Below, piece after piece: positions 36,761 through 45,924 of a stretch of DNA of 64,000 nt. Position numbers and translations under genes: made by a program. The stretch's first letter is position 1. The number at the start of each line of letters is the position of its first letter. Origin of the DNA: JAHEDT01 sp963825615 (GTDB taxonomy: Bacteria > Desulfobacterota > Desulfuromonadia > Desulfuromonadales > BM103). The notes beneath the pieces were generated by a model. The model searched no databases. It had not been told where the DNA came from and worked only from the letters and a program-made list of their open reading frames with translations. The stretch is from assembly GCA_963825615.1 (NCBI GenBank), contig CAWGTV010000002.1, positions 1 to 64,000 of the forward strand. The letters are read 5' to 3'.

Positions 36761-37099
36761 GCCTCCTGTCGACCGAAAGGCCTGTCGGGACGTCTTTAAA
36801 GATTTTTTCTGAGACTGTATGTCGCGACGATTGGAGCCAACCGGTTATAGTTTGTTGGAATCAACTATCCCACAGCATTTCGCAGTTATCAAGGCTCTCT
36901 GTAAACTGACGTTCACTCGGATTCAGCCGTTTTGTATAACCATACTTGAAACGCCAGCGAGGGCTGGAGCTTCAGCAGAGGTAGTAACATGTGAAACCAT
37001 CAAGTTACTCTACGGATAATTCCTTCAGGCGTAATGTGGGCTTCAGAAAGAAGGTTGGGCGGTTTGCTGGTTTGAAATTGTCCTGGCGTATGGGCGTAG

Positions 37100-37355
37100 T
37101 CAGTTGTTGTGTTTCAAGTTCTTAAGGTTGGATAGTTGCCGTTGGGTTGTTTGAATTGAGCCCTGGGCTTCATGATGCTGCGGCTTGAGTTCGAGAACCT
37201 GTTGTTGAACGCCTGAAGGGATTCCTTGGCGAAAACCTGCTCCACAACCCCCTTGCAATTTCATTCTGGATATAGGCGATGGTGCCGGCATAGTCCCGTG
37301 CATTCAGCAAGCGGCGTGACTCTTGCCGGGCTCCGCAATGGTCCTTTTTTGGCAC
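37100..37355 (-). pseudogene. Fragment of an unrecognised protein (one frameshift)
   Basis: Deleting one base from CCCCC at 37248-37252 joins RRLLNARDYAGTIAYIQNEI to a Gln-rich helical tail (QQQVLELKPQHHEAQGS) ending at 37100. No start codon with a ribosome site is clear. The rest of 36800-37680 shows no credible gene; small frames there lack ribosome sites. Confidence 0.3.
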
Positions 37356-37684
37356 TTCGCTGGGCTCAAGGGGTTTTTATCTGTTTACGCTCTCGGTGGA
37401 TTCTTAAGATTTGGGCGGCAGCACCCCGCACGCTCTCAGCGCTCTTATCAACATAAGAAGCATGAGAATATATAAAGTGATGTGCTTCTTTCTGCCCTCC
37501 CTTTGCGAATAAAATTCTACATTGAAATGATTAAGGTCTCGACATGAAAGAAGTGCAAACAGACGAGAGGAGTTAACTTCCCGATATGATGGAGGTAAGC
37601 AAGGGATGGAGTCGTATCGGATGTGAAATGGGATATTAAGGTGAAAAGAAGAGCCCTTGGAAAGGCTCTGTCGAAGGCTCTGTT

Positions 37685-38200
37685 TTACAGGTTACGCTCC
37701 TCGCTTTTATGCGCACGCAGCGTCGCCGATTTGTTGCGATCCTCAAACCACATTTCGATAAAGAGCAGAGTGACGCCAATGGTGATCGCCGAGTCGGCGA
37801 CATTGAAGGCCGGCCAATGATGGCTCTTCCAGAAGACATCGAGGAAGTCGATCACCTCGCCGTAGCGGATGCGGTCGATCAGGTTGCCGAAGGCACCCGA
37901 AAAAATCAGCGACAGGGCAAAGTACACCAGCTTCTGATCATCCCTGATGCGCTTGATATACCAGAGAATGCCCAGCATGGCGATGCTAGAGACGGTAATG
38001 AAAAAGGGGATGCGTACTGCATTGTCGGCTAGGATGCCGAAGGCGGCGCCTTTGTTGCGCACGTAGGTCAGGTGAAAGAAGCCGTCTATGACCGGCACCG
38101 TTTCATGAAGGCGGAAGTTGGTATCCACGTACAGCTTGGTCACTTGGTCGAGGACCAGGATGACAAAGGCGATGATCGATAGTCTGCGGTATCTTGACAT
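37685..38200 (-). CDS. lspA: Signal peptidase II (lipoprotein signal peptidase)
   Basis: The 171-residue inner-membrane aspartic protease cleaves signal peptides of lipidated prolipoproteins. I start at the ATG at 38200 (MSRYRRLSIIAFVILVLDQVTK). The longer frame upstream reads through a repeat. Four membrane helices are visible. The family motifs NKGAAFGIL, the first catalytic Asp in GNLIDRIRYGEVIDF and the second in FNVADSAITIG are present. It follows ileS, a common pairing. Confidence 0.95.
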   Translation of the reverse strand: MSRYRRLSIIAFVILVLDQVTKLYVDTNFRLHETVPVIDGFFHLTYVRNKGAAFGILADNAVRIPFFITVSSIAMLGILWYIKRIRDDQKLVYFALSLIFSGAFGNLIDRIRYGEVIDFLDVFWKSHHWPAFNVADSAITIGVTLLFIEMWFEDRNKSATLRAHKSEERNL

Positions 38201-38204
38201 AAAA

Positions 38205-38330
38205 TCTCGGGTTGCGGGACGCGGAACGAGTGACGCGGACAACCTGTTCGCACTACATACGGCTATGCGGGCATGTCGGCGCCAGGGGCAGGGTTTGGGA
38301 CATGACTCGTCTCGCGCCCCGCGTTCCGGC
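38205..38330. repeat. Degenerate GCGGGACGCGG inverted repeat between ileS and lspA
   Basis: GCGGGACGCGGAACGAG near 38215-38231 reappears in inverted, degenerate form near 38302-38326 (CTCGCGCCCCGCGTTCC). It is of the same family as the patches in the PfaC-like gene. It fills the ileS-lspA gap. Confidence 0.5.
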
Positions 38331-38333
38331 TTT

Positions 38334-41111
38334 TCAGGCCAACGCCTGAAGGCAACGGTGACAGATTTCCGGATGCGCTTCGCTTGCACCGACGGTAGTT
38401 GCATAGTTCCAGCAGCGGGAACATTTCTCCCCTGCCGCTTTACTGACCCGAATCTTCAACCCCGCCAGGTTCTCTGCGGAGTGTCCTTCGGCCAGGCTGT
38501 CAGACACCTCGACCTGGGAGACGATAAAGAGTTCGGCAAGCTGTGCCGCTTCGCTTTTGAGCATTAGACCAAGATCACCGCTGGCCGAGAGTTCCACCCG
38601 AGCATCGAGAGAATGGCCGATGATCTTTTCCGTACGGGCCTGCTCCAGGATCTTGGCGACATCGCTGCGCAGGGTCAACAAGCGATCGTATTTGGTTTCC
38701 AGGGCGTTATCGATCAGGCTGGCGGAAAAAATCGGGAAGTCGGCGAGGTGCACACTCGCTTCGCGCTCGCCCGGCAGAAAACTCCAGATCTCTTCGGCTG
38801 TGAATGACAGCACCGGGGCCATCATCCGGGTGAGGGCGTCGAGGATGCGGTACATGGCGGTCTGGGCGCTGCGCCGGGCCAGACCCGTGGTTGGCGAGGT
38901 GTAGAGCCGGTCCTTGAGAATGTCGAGATAAAAAGCGCTCATGTCAACAGCGCAGAAATTATGTACGGCATGGTAAAGCACGTGGAAGTCGTAAGCCTCG
39001 TAGGCTTTCAAGACGCGTTTGACCAACCCCTCCAGGCGCGAGAGGGCCCAGCGGTCGATTTCGAGCAGGGCGCTGTCGGCAACAGTGTCGGTGGCCGGAT
39101 CGAAATCGTGAATATTGCCGAGGATGTAGCGGGCCGTGTTGCGGATTCGCCGGTAAGCCTCGGAGACCTGTTTGAGTATGGCGTCGCCGACCCGGGTGTC
39201 GTTGCGGTAGTCTTGGGTGGCGACCCAGAGACGCAGAATTTCGGCACCGTACTGATTGATGACTTTCTCGGGCGCCACCACGTTGCCCACAGACTTGGAC
39301 ATCGGCCGGCCCTTTTCATCGAGGACGAAGCCATGGGTCAGGACGGCCTTGTACGGTGCAGCATCACGGGTGCCGACTGCTGCCAGCAGGCTGGAGTGAA
39401 ACCAGCCGCGGTGCTGGTCGCTGCCTTCCAGATAAAGGTCTGCCGGTGACTGCAGATGCTCGTTCTGTTCCACCACGGCGGCATGGGAAACGCCGGAATC
39501 GAACCAGACGTCGAGAATGTCCATCTCTTTGCGGAAATCGTCATGACCGCAGGCGGTGCAGGTAGTCCCTGCGGGGAGCAGTTCCCTGGACTCCTTCTCA
39601 TACCAGATGTCGCTGCCGGTCTCTTCGAAGAGGTCGGCGACATGGTGCATGATCCTGCCGTCGGCGAGGGCTTCGTCGCACTTGCTGCAATAGAAGACCG
39701 TGATCGGTACGCCCCAACTGCGTTGGCGACTGATGCACCAGTCCGGGCGGTTCTCGATCATGTTGTAAATGCGGTCACGTCCCCAGTGGGGAATCCATTG
39801 CACATCGTTGATGTGCTGGAGCGCTTTCTCGCGCAGCTGGTTTGCCTCCATGGAAATGAACCACTGTTCGGTGGCGCGGAAAATGATCGGTTTCTTGCAG
39901 CGCCAGCAGTGCGGATAGCTGTGCGAGATCTTGCTTTCGCTGAGCAGAGCGCCGACTTCATCCAGCTTAGCAGTGACCTGGGGATTGACGTCCGGAACTC
40001 TGAGGCCGCCGAAAAATTCCAGGTCGTCCCGGTAACAGCCGTAGTCGTCCACCGGGTTGTAGATGTCCAGACCGTAGCGCAGGCCCGTCAGGTAGTCGTC
40101 ATGTCCGTGGCCGGGGGCGGTATGCACGCAGCCGGTACCGGCTTCGAGGGTCACGTAGTCACCGAGCACCAGCAGCGAAGCACGGTCGTAGAGTGGATGC
40201 CGACAGGCACGCTTTTCGAACGGCTCGGCCGAGAAGGTTTTGAGGACCTGGCAGTCTGTAATGCCAACGGCAGCCATTACCTTGGCGTAAAGACCCTCCG
40301 CCATGACCAGGATTTCCGCGCCGATATCAATCGCCACGTAGGGCAGCTCCGGATGAAGGCAGACCGCTAGGTTGGCCGGAATCGTCCAGGGTGTCGTCGT
40401 CCAGATCACGAAGGACAGCGGCTTTCCGCGCAGTTCCTCGAATCCTGGAGGAAGCTCCTCGCGGTAAGGGAATTTGACGTAAATCGACGGAGAGGAATGA
40501 TCTTCGTATTCGACTTCGGCTTCGGCCAGGGCCGTGACGCATGACGAACACCAGTGGATCGGTTTTCGTCCCTTATAGAGCCCCCCACGTTCGGCGAAAC
40601 GTGCCAGTTCCCGGGCAGTGGCCGCTTCGTAGTCGGCGGTCATGGTCAAATACGGGTGCTGCCAGTCACCGAAAATCCCAAGGCGACGGAACTCATCACT
40701 CTGAATCTGGACCCACTCCTGGGCATAGGTACGACATTCCCGGCGCACCTCGGCCTTACTCATCTCACGCTTTTTCTTGCCGAGCTTTTGATCGACTTTG
40801 AGTTCGATGGGCAGACCGTGGCAATCCCAGCCGGGAACGTAGGGTGCGTAAAAACCCTGCATGCGTTTGCTTTTGATGACAATGTCCTTGAGAATCTTAT
40901 TCAGGGCATGGCCGATATGGATGTTTCCGTTGGCGTATGGGGGGCCGTCGTGCAGGGTGAAGTTCGGCTTGCCGAGAACCGGTTCACTGACCAGTCGGTC
41001 GATTTCAAGATCCGCCCAACGCTGCATGATCTCCGGTTCGCGCTGCGGTAGGTTGCCGCGCATCGGAAAGTCGGTTACCGGAAGATTGAGAGTCTCTTTG
41101 TAGTCCATCAT
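38334..41111 (-). CDS. ileS: Isoleucyl-tRNA synthetase
   Basis: The 925-residue class I synthetase charges tRNA-Ile in the cytoplasm. The HIGH motif is at residues 65-68 (NGNIHIGHALNK), the KMSKS motif appears as RPMSKSVGN near residue 600, the tryptophan-rich DVWFDSGVSH stretch is present, and a C-terminal zinc finger has CSRCWNYATT and CHRCLQ. The length is normal for the bacterial IleS type. A large frame on the plus strand opposite it is a shadow. Confidence 0.97.
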   Translation of the reverse strand: MMDYKETLNLPVTDFPMRGNLPQREPEIMQRWADLEIDRLVSEPVLGKPNFTLHDGPPYANGNIHIGHALNKILKDIVIKSKRMQGFYAPYVPGWDCHGLPIELKVDQKLGKKKREMSKAEVRRECRTYAQEWVQIQSDEFRRLGIFGDWQHPYLTMTADYEAATARELARFAERGGLYKGRKPIHWCSSCVTALAEAEVEYEDHSSPSIYVKFPYREELPPGFEELRGKPLSFVIWTTTPWTIPANLAVCLHPELPYVAIDIGAEILVMAEGLYAKVMAAVGITDCQVLKTFSAEPFEKRACRHPLYDRASLLVLGDYVTLEAGTGCVHTAPGHGHDDYLTGLRYGLDIYNPVDDYGCYRDDLEFFGGLRVPDVNPQVTAKLDEVGALLSESKISHSYPHCWRCKKPIIFRATEQWFISMEANQLREKALQHINDVQWIPHWGRDRIYNMIENRPDWCISRQRSWGVPITVFYCSKCDEALADGRIMHHVADLFEETGSDIWYEKESRELLPAGTTCTACGHDDFRKEMDILDVWFDSGVSHAAVVEQNEHLQSPADLYLEGSDQHRGWFHSSLLAAVGTRDAAPYKAVLTHGFVLDEKGRPMSKSVGNVVAPEKVINQYGAEILRLWVATQDYRNDTRVGDAILKQVSEAYRRIRNTARYILGNIHDFDPATDTVADSALLEIDRWALSRLEGLVKRVLKAYEAYDFHVLYHAVHNFCAVDMSAFYLDILKDRLYTSPTTGLARRSAQTAMYRILDALTRMMAPVLSFTAEEIWSFLPGEREASVHLADFPIFSASLIDNALETKYDRLLTLRSDVAKILEQARTEKIIGHSLDARVELSASGDLGLMLKSEAAQLAELFIVSQVEVSDSLAEGHSAENLAGLKIRVSKAAGEKCSRCWNYATTVGASEAHPEICHRCLQALA

Positions 41112-41259
41112 TCAGCTCCGCAGGCCCCCTTGTGGTGCAGATTTAGAACTTGGCAACTTATCAAAATGGCTGAATAAGTCAAGGTAAATCAGGGCATTTG
41201 CCGGGAGTCAAAAGCTTTGCAAAGGGGTGATGCTTGCAGATGTCGCTTTGCTGCGGTAC

Positions 41260-41961
41260 TCACGCTGAACTTTGCTTTGGTGGGTCGGTCCCGGGTGGCT
41301 GAGCGGCGAGGCATTTTTGCTTGAGTGGGCAATCCTCACAGAAGGTCTGGTTTTTACGGCAGCAGGTTTTGGCCAGTTGCACGATTTGGGCGTGGTATTC
41401 ATTGTAAAGCTGAACGTCCTCGGGAAGGTTCTGCATGAACATCTGCCGGATCTCGTTATAGTTCTCTCCACCCTGCAACAGGCCGAAGCGCGTGAAAATG
41501 CGCCTGGTGTAGGCATCGACGACAAAGGAAGGTCGGCCGGCGGCATAGAGCAGAATGGAGTCGGCGGTTTCAGGGCCGACCCCTTCCAAGGACAGCAACC
41601 TTGTCCTGGCGACATCGAGGGGTCCACTACAGAATGCAGTCAGGTCCGATTGCCATTCTTCCACGAGGTGTTTTGCCAGGGTTTGCAGGCGCAGCGATTT
41701 CTGCCGAAAAAAACCGGCCGGCCGGATCAGTCCTTCGAGTTGGGAGAGGGGCAGTGTCGCCAGCCTCTCAGGGGAGAGCGCCTCCGCTTGCCGGAGATTC
41801 CCAATGGCCCGCTCGACGTTGGTCCAGGCTGTGTTTTGGGTCAGGATGGCACCGACGACAACCTCGAAAGGGCTCTCTGCCGGCCACCATTGGCGCGGGC
41901 CAAAATGCTCTTGAAGTTGCTGTTGAATGAACAGGAGGAGATGATCTGTGTGGATGTGCAT
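41260..41961 (-). CDS. Endonuclease III-superfamily DNA glycosylase (MagIII-like)
   Basis: This 233-residue protein from the ATG at 41961 has the HhH-GPD fold. The helix-hairpin-helix LLSLEGVGPETADSILLYA carries Glu where Nth has its catalytic Lys. The conserved catalytic Asp is present in FVVDAYTRR. The C-terminal 4Fe-4S ligands fit C-x6-C-x2-C-x5-C. Loss of the Nth lysine together with the retained Asp resembles 3-methyladenine glycosylases of the MagIII type, so base excision of alkylated DNA is more likely than oxidised-pyrimidine repair. Confidence 0.85.
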   Translation of the reverse strand: MHIHTDHLLLFIQQQLQEHFGPRQWWPAESPFEVVVGAILTQNTAWTNVERAIGNLRQAEALSPERLATLPLSQLEGLIRPAGFFRQKSLRLQTLAKHLVEEWQSDLTAFCSGPLDVARTRLLSLEGVGPETADSILLYAAGRPSFVVDAYTRRIFTRFGLLQGGENYNEIRQMFMQNLPEDVQLYNEYHAQIVQLAKTCCRKNQTFCEDCPLKQKCLAAQPPGTDPPKQSSA

Positions 41962-42007
41962 GACAGGTCGGCGATGGCGGACAGCGCATGGTGTCCGGGT
42001 AACCTGC

Positions 42008-43515
42008 TTAATGCTCAACTTCGGGCTGCTGAGCTAAGTTGGGAGCTTTCGGCACTGAAACACAGAAGGTTGCACCCCCCCCGGGGGTCTGTTCTACCCA
42101 GGCCTCGCCGCCGCAGCGCAGGGCGACTTTGCGCACTATGGCCAGGCCAACTCCCGTGCCGCGCTGCTGTTTGGCTGCCTTGCCGCGATAAAAAATATCG
42201 AAGATCGCTTCCCGTTCATGGTAGGGGATCCCCGGGCCATGATCACGGACAAAGTAGGTGATGTTTTTCTTCTCCTCCCAGCAGCCGATTTCAATGGCGC
42301 CGCTTTCTTTCGGTACATAGTTGCAGGCGTTGCCGAGCAGGTTGGCAAACAGTTGATATACCAGGGCGTCCGGGAGCCACGACTTTGGCAATTCATCGCT
42401 AACGATCTCACGGTCGTCGACAATTTTCGTCACGTCTCAGCTCATGCATAACTTCGTCGACGATCTTGTTGACATCTGTGAGCTGCTTGCCGGGCGTTAT
42501 GTGGCCAACCTGCGCAAGGTCGAGAAGATCGTCTAGCAGGGCAATGGCACGTTCACTTTGCCGTTCCACTTCGGCGAGAACCTGCAGAACCTGTTCGTCG
42601 AAAACGTCGCTGTAAGTTATGCGCAGGAAGTCCATGTAGGTGACTACCGGAGACAGGATGCCGCGCAGGTCGTGGGAGATGGAGTGGGCGAAGGCGTCGA
42701 GTTCGCGGTTGGCTTCCCTTAAGTCCAGTTCGGTCTTTTTGCGTTCGGTGATGTCCCTGCAGACGGCAAGCTTCTGCTGGAGACTCGTCTTCGTCCGGCA
42801 AGGGGGTATGGATGATTTCATAGAACCTGCCATGGTTGCCGAGTTGGCGCTCATCACGCATCGTACGTTGCTTGAACACCTTGTCCATAGGACACCATGA
42901 GCACACGGCATGTTCGTTATGCAGAACCTCGTGACAGGGCTCACCGACCCGATCGCCGAATATTTCCAGCATGGAGCGGTTCATGAATGTCAGGACATGC
43001 TCTTCCGTGGCGATGTAAGCCATGTCGTCCATGTTGTCGAGTACGGTGCGGAAGCGGGTTTCACTCTTCTTGAGTTCGGCAGTGCGCTCCTTGACGCGTG
43101 CCTCGAGAGTCACTGTCTGCTCGCGGAAAGAGGCTTCCAGGGATTTCTGGCGCGTCACATCGATGAACGATTCGATGCCGCCGATGATTTCTCCTGCGGA
43201 GTTGCGCAGGTAATCCATGTTTTTGAGCAGGTGTATTGTTTCACCGGACTTGTTCACGATGGTACATTGACCGTCAATGATCGGCTTGGGCTTTTTCGAG
43301 TTGAACAGTCCGCAGCTGTCACCACACGGAATGCCTTGCAGAAATGAACAGTGCTGGCCGACGGCTTCTGCTGCAGAATAGCCGGTGATTCGCTCGGCGG
43401 CGGGGTTCCAGTAGAGAATCTGCATCTCTGTGTCGACGACGTAAAGGCCGCTGGGAATTGTCGCCAGGGCCTGCTCGAGCGTGATGTTCTCTATGATTGA
43501 ATTAAAAAGGGTCAT
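42008..43515 (-). CDS. PAS-containing sensor histidine kinase (two frameshifts)
   Basis: Corrected, this is a soluble kinase of about 500 residues. It has a PAS domain (LATIPSGLYVVDTEMQILYW), a coiled coil (LEARVKERTAELKKSETRF), a second PAS domain (VLDNMDDMAYIATEEHV), a HisKA domain with the phospho-accepting His in FAHSISHDLRG, and an ATPase domain with N box (LFANLLGNACNYV) and G boxes (DHGPGIP, GTGVGLAIVR). Frames change near 42785 and near 42425; deleting one base at each joins them. Each PAS domain has a nearby Cys-rich loop (GIPCGDSCG and CSWCP), which may be a redox or metal switch. No response regulator is adjacent. Confidence 0.82.
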
Positions 43516-43589
43516 TTCATCAATTGTATCCTGGATAAGTACCGGGACATTTTAGCAGACATGCGCCGCTTGCGACAATCATTGATTCA

Positions 43590-44339
43590 TCAGGACCGAC
43601 CGACAACGGCAACCTGAACATCTGCCGCGCCTCCAAGTAGCAGTATACGGCAGTATTCGCGCACGGTTTCGCCGGTGCTCATAACATCATCGACCAGCAG
43701 GGTCCTGAGCCCGGCAACCTCGGCATTCAGGGCAAAAGCGTTGCTTAGGTTGCTTTTACGCTCGGCAGCGGTCAACCCTTGCTGCGGCGGTGTCCTGCGG
43801 GCGCTCTGCAGCAGGCCGGTGCAGGGTGGCACACGCAACTGGCAGGCAAGCGTCTCGGCAAGTTCGAGCGCCTGGGTGTAGCCGCGTTTTTTCAGTCGCT
43901 GCGGGTGCAGCGGAACCGGAACGATGCGGTGCGGGATGAACACCCGTCTTTTTGCTGCGGACGATCATGGCCAGACGTTGTCCAAGAGGTCTCGCCAGGG
44001 CGACTGATCTCGGTATTTCAAGCGCTGCACGGCGTCTCTGAGGGTCCCTTGATAGAGACCGGCAGCGTGAACGATGGAGAATGGTGGCGGTTGTTTATGG
44101 CAGGTGCTGCAGAGGTGTTTCGAGGTTGCATCGGGGAAAGGCTGCGCACACAGCAGGCAGTGTGCCGGGCCGATTGCCGACATGCAGGCCTAGCAATCCC
44201 AGCAGAAGGACTTATGGCCACTGTCGCTGGCCAGTCGGCGGCCACAGAGCAGGCATGCCGGCGGCAAGAGCAAGTCGACGCATGCGGTCAAGACTCGGAA
44301 GTCGGTCCACACAGTACCGCTCCAGGGTGAACAAAACAT
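43590..44339 (-). CDS. comF: ComF-like phosphoribosyltransferase-domain protein with two in-frame stops
   Basis: The ComF pattern is seen in one continuous frame: a four-Cys zinc-binding start (PPACLLCGRR, then CLLCAQPF and CSTCH), the middle YQGTLRDAVQRLKYRD, PVPLHPQRLKKRGYTQ, and the PRPP loop LLVDDVMSTGETV. A TAG at 44190-44192 and a TGA at 43965-43967 interrupt it without any frame change. ComF proteins support DNA uptake in competent bacteria. Either the gene is decaying or the positions are base-call errors. The start at 44339 is tentative. Confidence 0.65.
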
Positions 44340-44366
44340 AACAAACGAGCGAGTCAGCTCGAAAAA

Positions 44367-44389
44367 AACACCCGGTAAAACAGGGTGCA
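44367..44389 (-). terminator. Intrinsic terminator after gpmI
   Basis: The minus-strand stem CACCC / GGGTG is followed by TTTTTTT directly after the corrected gpmI stop, separating it from comF. Confidence 0.6.
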
Positions 44390-44391
44390 AA

Positions 44392-45924
44392 TTATACGAT
44401 CAGGTTCTTGCCGGTCATCTCTGCCGGAACCGGAAGGCCCAGCAGATTGAGGATGGTTGGGGCAAGATCGGCGAGGATGCCCTGGCTGCAGTCTGGCCTG
44501 CTGGTTGTCGGGGTCGACCAGGATCAAAGGGACCCGGTTGGCCGTATGTGCCGTATGCGGTGAACCGTTGCGGTCAGCCATCAACTCGCAGTTACCGTGG
44601 TCGGCTGTGATCAGGGCGCAGCCGCCGGCTTCAAGCAGGGCGTCGACGATGCGTCCGGTGCAGCTGTCGACCGTTTCCATGGCCGCTACGGCCGCAGCGA
44701 GCACACCGGTGTGACCGACCATGTCGGGGTTGGCAAAATTCAGGATGATCAGGTCATAGGTCCCCTGCCGGATCCGCCTGATCACCTCATCTGTCACTTC
44801 CAGGGCGCTCATGGCCGGCTTCAGGTCGTAGGTGGCGACATCCTTGGGTGACGGGATCAGCACCCGGTCTTCGTTGGCATAAGGGATTTCGTTGCCGCCA
44901 TTGAAGAAGAAGGTGACATGGGCATATTTTTCCGTTTCCGCAATCCGCAACTGATGCAGCCCCGCATCAGCGACCACTTCTCCCAGGAGCTTGGGGTAAC
45001 TTTCGGCGGCAAAGGCTGCCGGCAGATGGAATGTTTCGTCGTACTCGGTGAGGCCGACAAAGACCGATAGCTCTGGGGTCTCTGAACGCTCGAAGGCGGA
45101 GAAGTCTGGCTGGGTGAAGGTGCGGGTAATCTCCCTGGCACGATCAGCGCGGAAGTTGAAGAATATGATGCCGTCTTTGTCGTTGATGCGACCGACTGGC
45201 CGACCGTCGCGGCAAATGACCCGCGGCTCAATGAATTCATCAGTCTGACCGGCCGCATAGGCCGACTGGATTGCTGCTGCACCCGATTCGGCCTGCCGCC
45301 CCTGGCCAAGGGTCATCGCCTGCCAGGCCCTCGCCACGCGCTCCCAGCGGTTGTCACGATCCATGGCATAGTAGCGGCCGATGACCGTCGCCAGGCAACC
45401 GTGGTTCAAACGCGTCATCTCTGTTTCGAGTTGCGCAAGGTAGCCGGCACCACTCTTGGGGGGCGTGTCACGGCCGTCCATGAAAGCGTGAACGTAGGTG
45501 GCAACCCCCTCGCGCTTCGCCAGTTCGATCAGGGCATAGAGGTGTTTGATGTGAGAATGGACCCCGCCATCTGATACGAGCCCCATCAGGTGCAGTTTGC
45601 CGCCGGCGCTGCGAATGTGGCGCAAGGCCTCGAGCAGGACCGGGTTGGTAAAGAAGTCGCCTTCTTCGATGCTGCGGCTGATGCGGGTCAGTTCCTGGTA
45701 AATGACCCGGCCAGCGCCGATGTTGAGGTGGCCGACTTCCGAATTGCCCATCTGACCTTCGGGCAGGCCGACGTTGAGTCCGGAGGCGTTCAGCCAGGAC
45801 GTTCGGGTAGCTTTTGGGCGAGCTCTTTAAGTCGTGGGGTGCGCGCCTGACAGACGGCGTTGTTCTCGCACTCTTCGTTGATTCCCCATCCATCCAGAAT
45901 GATCAGTGCAACCGGTTTTCTCAT
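44392..45924 (-). CDS. gpmI: 2,3-bisphosphoglycerate-independent phosphoglycerate mutase (three frameshifts)
   Basis: GpmI interconverts 3- and 2-phosphoglycerate in glycolysis using two metal ions. The N-terminus ALIILDGWGIN, the catalytic Ser region QMGNSEVGHLNIGAGR, and the metal sites HAFMDGRDTPP, NFRADRAREITR, NFANPDMVGHTG and ITADHGNCE are all visible. The start ATG at 45924 overlaps the TPR gene stop. Single extra bases near 45812-45815, 45794-45795 and 44484-44485 break the frame. Corrected, the linker SYPNVWLNASG has the family length and the end reads PAEMTGKNLIV at 44392. Because the gene is central to metabolism, the shifts are probably sequence errors. Confidence 0.92.

Noticed and set aside
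36800..37680. Additional small genes between the aminotransferase and lspA
   Set aside because: Apart from the weak fragment at 37100-37355, frames are short, lack ribosome sites and show no protein-like pattern.
39456..40370. 304-codon plus-strand frame opposite ileS
   Set aside because: It is fully antisense to a well-conserved synthetase, and no motifs or ribosome site support it.
43965..43967. Second selenocysteine site in the ComF-like gene
   Set aside because: The TGA is not at a conserved redox Cys, no SECIS-like hairpin of useful length follows, and a TAG also interrupts the same frame.
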